Source of the DNA: M55B175 sp964635265
GTDB taxonomy: Bacteria > Desulfobacterota > Desulfobacteria > Desulfobacterales > Desulfosalsimonadaceae
Reading direction: 5' to 3'
Assembly (NCBI GenBank): GCA_964635265.1
Contig: CAZWNV010000191.1
Coordinates: 1 to 5,669, forward strand
DNA: 5,669 nucleotides
Part shown: one piece after another, positions 5,097 through 5,669 of the stretch
Layout: every line of letters begins with the position of its first letter
Numbering within the stretch: the stretch's first letter is position 1
Program-made: the position numbers and the translations under genes
Notes under the pieces: model-generated
The model's input: the letters and a program-made list of their open reading frames with translations, nothing else
Databases searched by the model: none
What the model was told of the DNA's origin: nothing

Positions 5097-5669
5097 GAAG
5101 CCGGAGGTCTTTGTCGGCACAAGCGGCGAGGCCGGGATTGAAAATTTTGAGGAGCTGGCCCGGCATTTTCCCAGGTGGGCGGACCAGGCGATCAATTCGG
5201 CGCTCTCTTCCGAGGGCTACCGGCTGCTGAACATTTTGAAGCTCTCTTTCGACCGGGGCGGGCCGCCGGGCCGTTCCTGGGAGAAGCTGCATCCCTACAC
5301 CATGCGGCTGCGAAAAGGGTATCGGAACCGGCCGCGCAAGCGCCGGCCGAAAATGATTACGGGCGCGCCGCCGAAAACCGTCAATCCGCTGTTAAAGTTC
5401 AAGGGCGGGCTCCGCTACCGGGTGGATAAAAAAGAGACCGCGGTGTCCGTGGGGTTTGTGAACCCGGGCGCGCCGCTTAGGCGGATGCTTGCCAAGCAGG
5501 CCGGGGGATATTCGGTGCCGGTCACGCGCAAGATGCAAAAACTTTTTTTCGCACTGGGGATGCCGCTGGATGCGGATACCCGGCGGCTGGAAGTCGAGGG
5601 CCGGCCGCTGATCGGGCCGGTGTTTGAGTCCGAGCGCGAGCGGATCGCGGATAACCTGGAGCGCAAGTT
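5086..5669 (+). CDS. Tail completion / virion morphogenesis protein, P2 gpS / Mu gpG-like (3' end outside window)
   Basis: From ATG 5086 the frame stays open for 194 codons to the window edge, so the stop lies beyond. The beginning MADEKPEVFVGTSG overlaps the end of the membrane protein gene by 11 bases. The ribosome binding site is weak (a G run ending at 5080), which suggests coupled translation. Visible parts are an N-terminal helix pair with FEELARHFPRWADQAINSAL (21-40), SFDRGGPPGRSWEKLHPYT (54-72), a very basic stretch rich in Arg/Lys (74-89), then NPLLKFKGGLRYRV (100-113) and AVSVGFVNPGAP (119-130). Near the edge it has VPVTRKMQKLFFALGMPL (144-161) and RPLIGPVFESERERIADNLERK (173-194). 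This order (W-x-x-L, 'gLrYrV', 'VsVGf', then a 'RPlIGPV...ER..I..N' ending) is typical of phage virion morphogenesis or tail completion proteins that cap the tail tube or join it to the neck. It is probably missing only a few residues, since family members usually end soon after this motif. Confidence 0.78.
   Translation, partial: MADEKPEVFVGTSGEAGIENFEELARHFPRWADQAINSALSSEGYRLLNILKLSFDRGGPPGRSWEKLHPYTMRLRKGYRNRPRKRRPKMITGAPPKTVNPLLKFKGGLRYRVDKKETAVSVGFVNPGAPLRRMLAKQAGGYSVPVTRKMQKLFFALGMPLDADTRRLEVEGRPLIGPVFESERERIADNLERK

Overview
The window is a contiguous piece of a tailed bacteriophage or prophage virion-assembly operon. All credible genes lie on the + strand and are tightly packed, with only short gaps or overlaps between them. 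It is strongly GC-rich, with GC-loaded third codon positions. No bacterial housekeeping gene, integrase, tRNA, CRISPR array or insertion sequence is visible. The host is probably a GC-rich Gram-negative bacterium (Pseudomonadota or Desulfobacterota would fit), but nothing here identifies it.

Positions 1-4387 form a lambda-style head module. In order it holds the C-terminal part of a lambda gpB-type portal, a fused S49 protease/scaffold gene (lambda C/Nu3 arrangement), a DUF2190-type capsid decoration protein, a major capsid protein with probable HK97 fold, a SAP/Rho_N-like protein in the position of lambda FI, and a small probable head-tail joining protein in the position of lambda FII. The protease gene contains a strong internal ribosome binding site and an in-frame ATG at 1531. 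The scaffold is therefore probably also made as a separate 174-residue protein.

Positions 4384-5096 hold two small overlapping genes that are not obviously structural: a DUF5675 protein with a conserved His...Gly-Cys motif, and a single-pass membrane protein with a helical tail. They sit between head completion and tail completion, which is where P2-like phages keep holin, endolysin and other lysis genes. A lysis or envelope role is therefore a reasonable hypothesis, and it is the most open biological question here.

From 5086 to the window edge runs the start of a tail-completion/virion-morphogenesis protein (P2 gpS / Mu gpG-like) that continues beyond the end.

The genes would act together as follows: portal nucleates the procapsid, scaffold directs major capsid assembly, the S49 protease removes the scaffold, the decoration protein stabilises the expanded shell, and connector and completion proteins close the head and join the tail. 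The layout is mostly familiar phage biology. The points worth a second look are the nested scaffold, the DUF5675/membrane pair, and the mosaic of a lambda-like head with P2-like placement of accessory genes.
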